From assembly GCF_021917145.1 (NCBI RefSeq), contig NC_061074.1, forward strand, positions 9,579,521 through 9,643,520: a stretch of DNA of 64,000 nt, written 5' to 3'. Source of the stretch: Hypomesus transpacificus (taxonomy: Eukaryota > Chordata > Actinopteri > Osmeriformes > Osmeridae). The translations under genes and the position numbers were made by a program. Under the pieces are notes generated by a model that was not told where the DNA came from, did not search any database, and was given only the letters and a program-made list of their open reading frames with translations. Below, one piece after another: positions 63,624 to 64,000 of the stretch; the stretch's first letter is position 1; each line of letters starts with the position of its first letter.

Positions 63624-63931
63624 TTCTAAAACCACCCAGGGAGTCCTAACAGGTTTTATTAATATCAAGTGGCACAGTTACATTTGTGCTGTGTGTGTAG
63701 GTGTTTATGTGTTTAAGTATGTGTGTGTGTGTATGTGTTTAAATATGTGTGTGCAAGATTTAACACCCACATTTCTCAACATCACTATCACTCGCTGACA
63801 GACCAACACACCAATGCAGTCAAACACACACACACACTGCTGTCGGCAAACATACACGGTGTGTGTAAAATGTTATGCCTGTCGTTCAGTAAAGAGAGAG
63901 ACAGAGCCAGACAGAGAGACAGTCAGACAGA

Positions 63932-63934
<3 letters not shown>

Positions 63935-63994
<60 letters not shown>
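63935..63994 (+). repeat. (GA)n microsatellite at right edge
   Basis: About 29 GA units, ends at the window edge. Confidence 0.95.
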
Positions 63995-63996
<2 letters not shown>

Positions 63997-64000
63997 GCTG

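Overview
The window is nuclear DNA of a ray-finned (teleost-like) fish. It has multi-exon vertebrate genes with GT-AG introns, a fish microRNA pair inside an intron, tRNA-derived SINEs, hAT-type elements and very heavy micro-, mini- and satellite repeat content. The gene order is IFT80(-) - SMC4(+) - TRIM59(-) - KPNA4(-) - [ARL14 remnant(-)] - PPM1L(-). This matches the conserved vertebrate block at human 3q25.33. The species cannot be named from the sequence alone.

Layout. 1-5.8 kb: 5' part of IFT80 (intraflagellar transport), continuing beyond the left edge; its first coding intron looks U12-type (AT-AC). About 5.8-6.4 kb: head-to-head promoter shared with SMC4. 7.8-22.4 kb: complete SMC4 (condensin ATPase) in 22 coding exons, with one base too many inside the Walker A codons. 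One SMC4 intron carries the mir-15b/mir-16 pair. 22.4-25.0 kb: intergenic DNA with a SINE and an intact hAT MITE. 25.1-30.8 kb: TRIM59 coding exons, with a 2.6-kb 27-bp array in the first coding intron. 30.9-38.85 kb: a 7.9-kb purine-rich 21-bp satellite in the TRIM59 5' UTR intron. About 39.6-39.75 kb: TRIM59 first exon and promoter. 42.0-49.0 kb: complete KPNA4 (importin alpha-3) in 17 coding exons. 50.0-50.3 kb: decayed ARL14-like gene. 54.1-59.9 kb: three 3' exons of PPM1L (PP2C phosphatase); its first exon lies beyond the right edge. 59.9-64 kb: PPM1L intron with more arrays.

The most unusual feature is the way tandem arrays sit on splice junctions. The TRIM59 array is made of copies of the exon end plus its 5' splice site: 98 registers of 27 bp, all but one with a GT donor, no stop codon, and a period that is a multiple of three. 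The 8-kb satellite abuts the polypyrimidine tract of a 3' splice site of the same exon. Smaller examples lie at SMC4 exons 6, 13, 15 and 18 (exon 18 has four copies of a 3' splice site), IFT80 exon 4, KPNA4 exon 10 and the PPM1L stop codon.

IFT80 acts in cilia. SMC4, and TRIM59 by family knowledge, are linked to proliferation, KPNA4 is a nuclear import receptor and PPM1L is an ER-membrane phosphatase. They share ancestral linkage rather than one pathway. All exon calls come from reading splice signals and similarity to remembered human proteins; no alignment was run.
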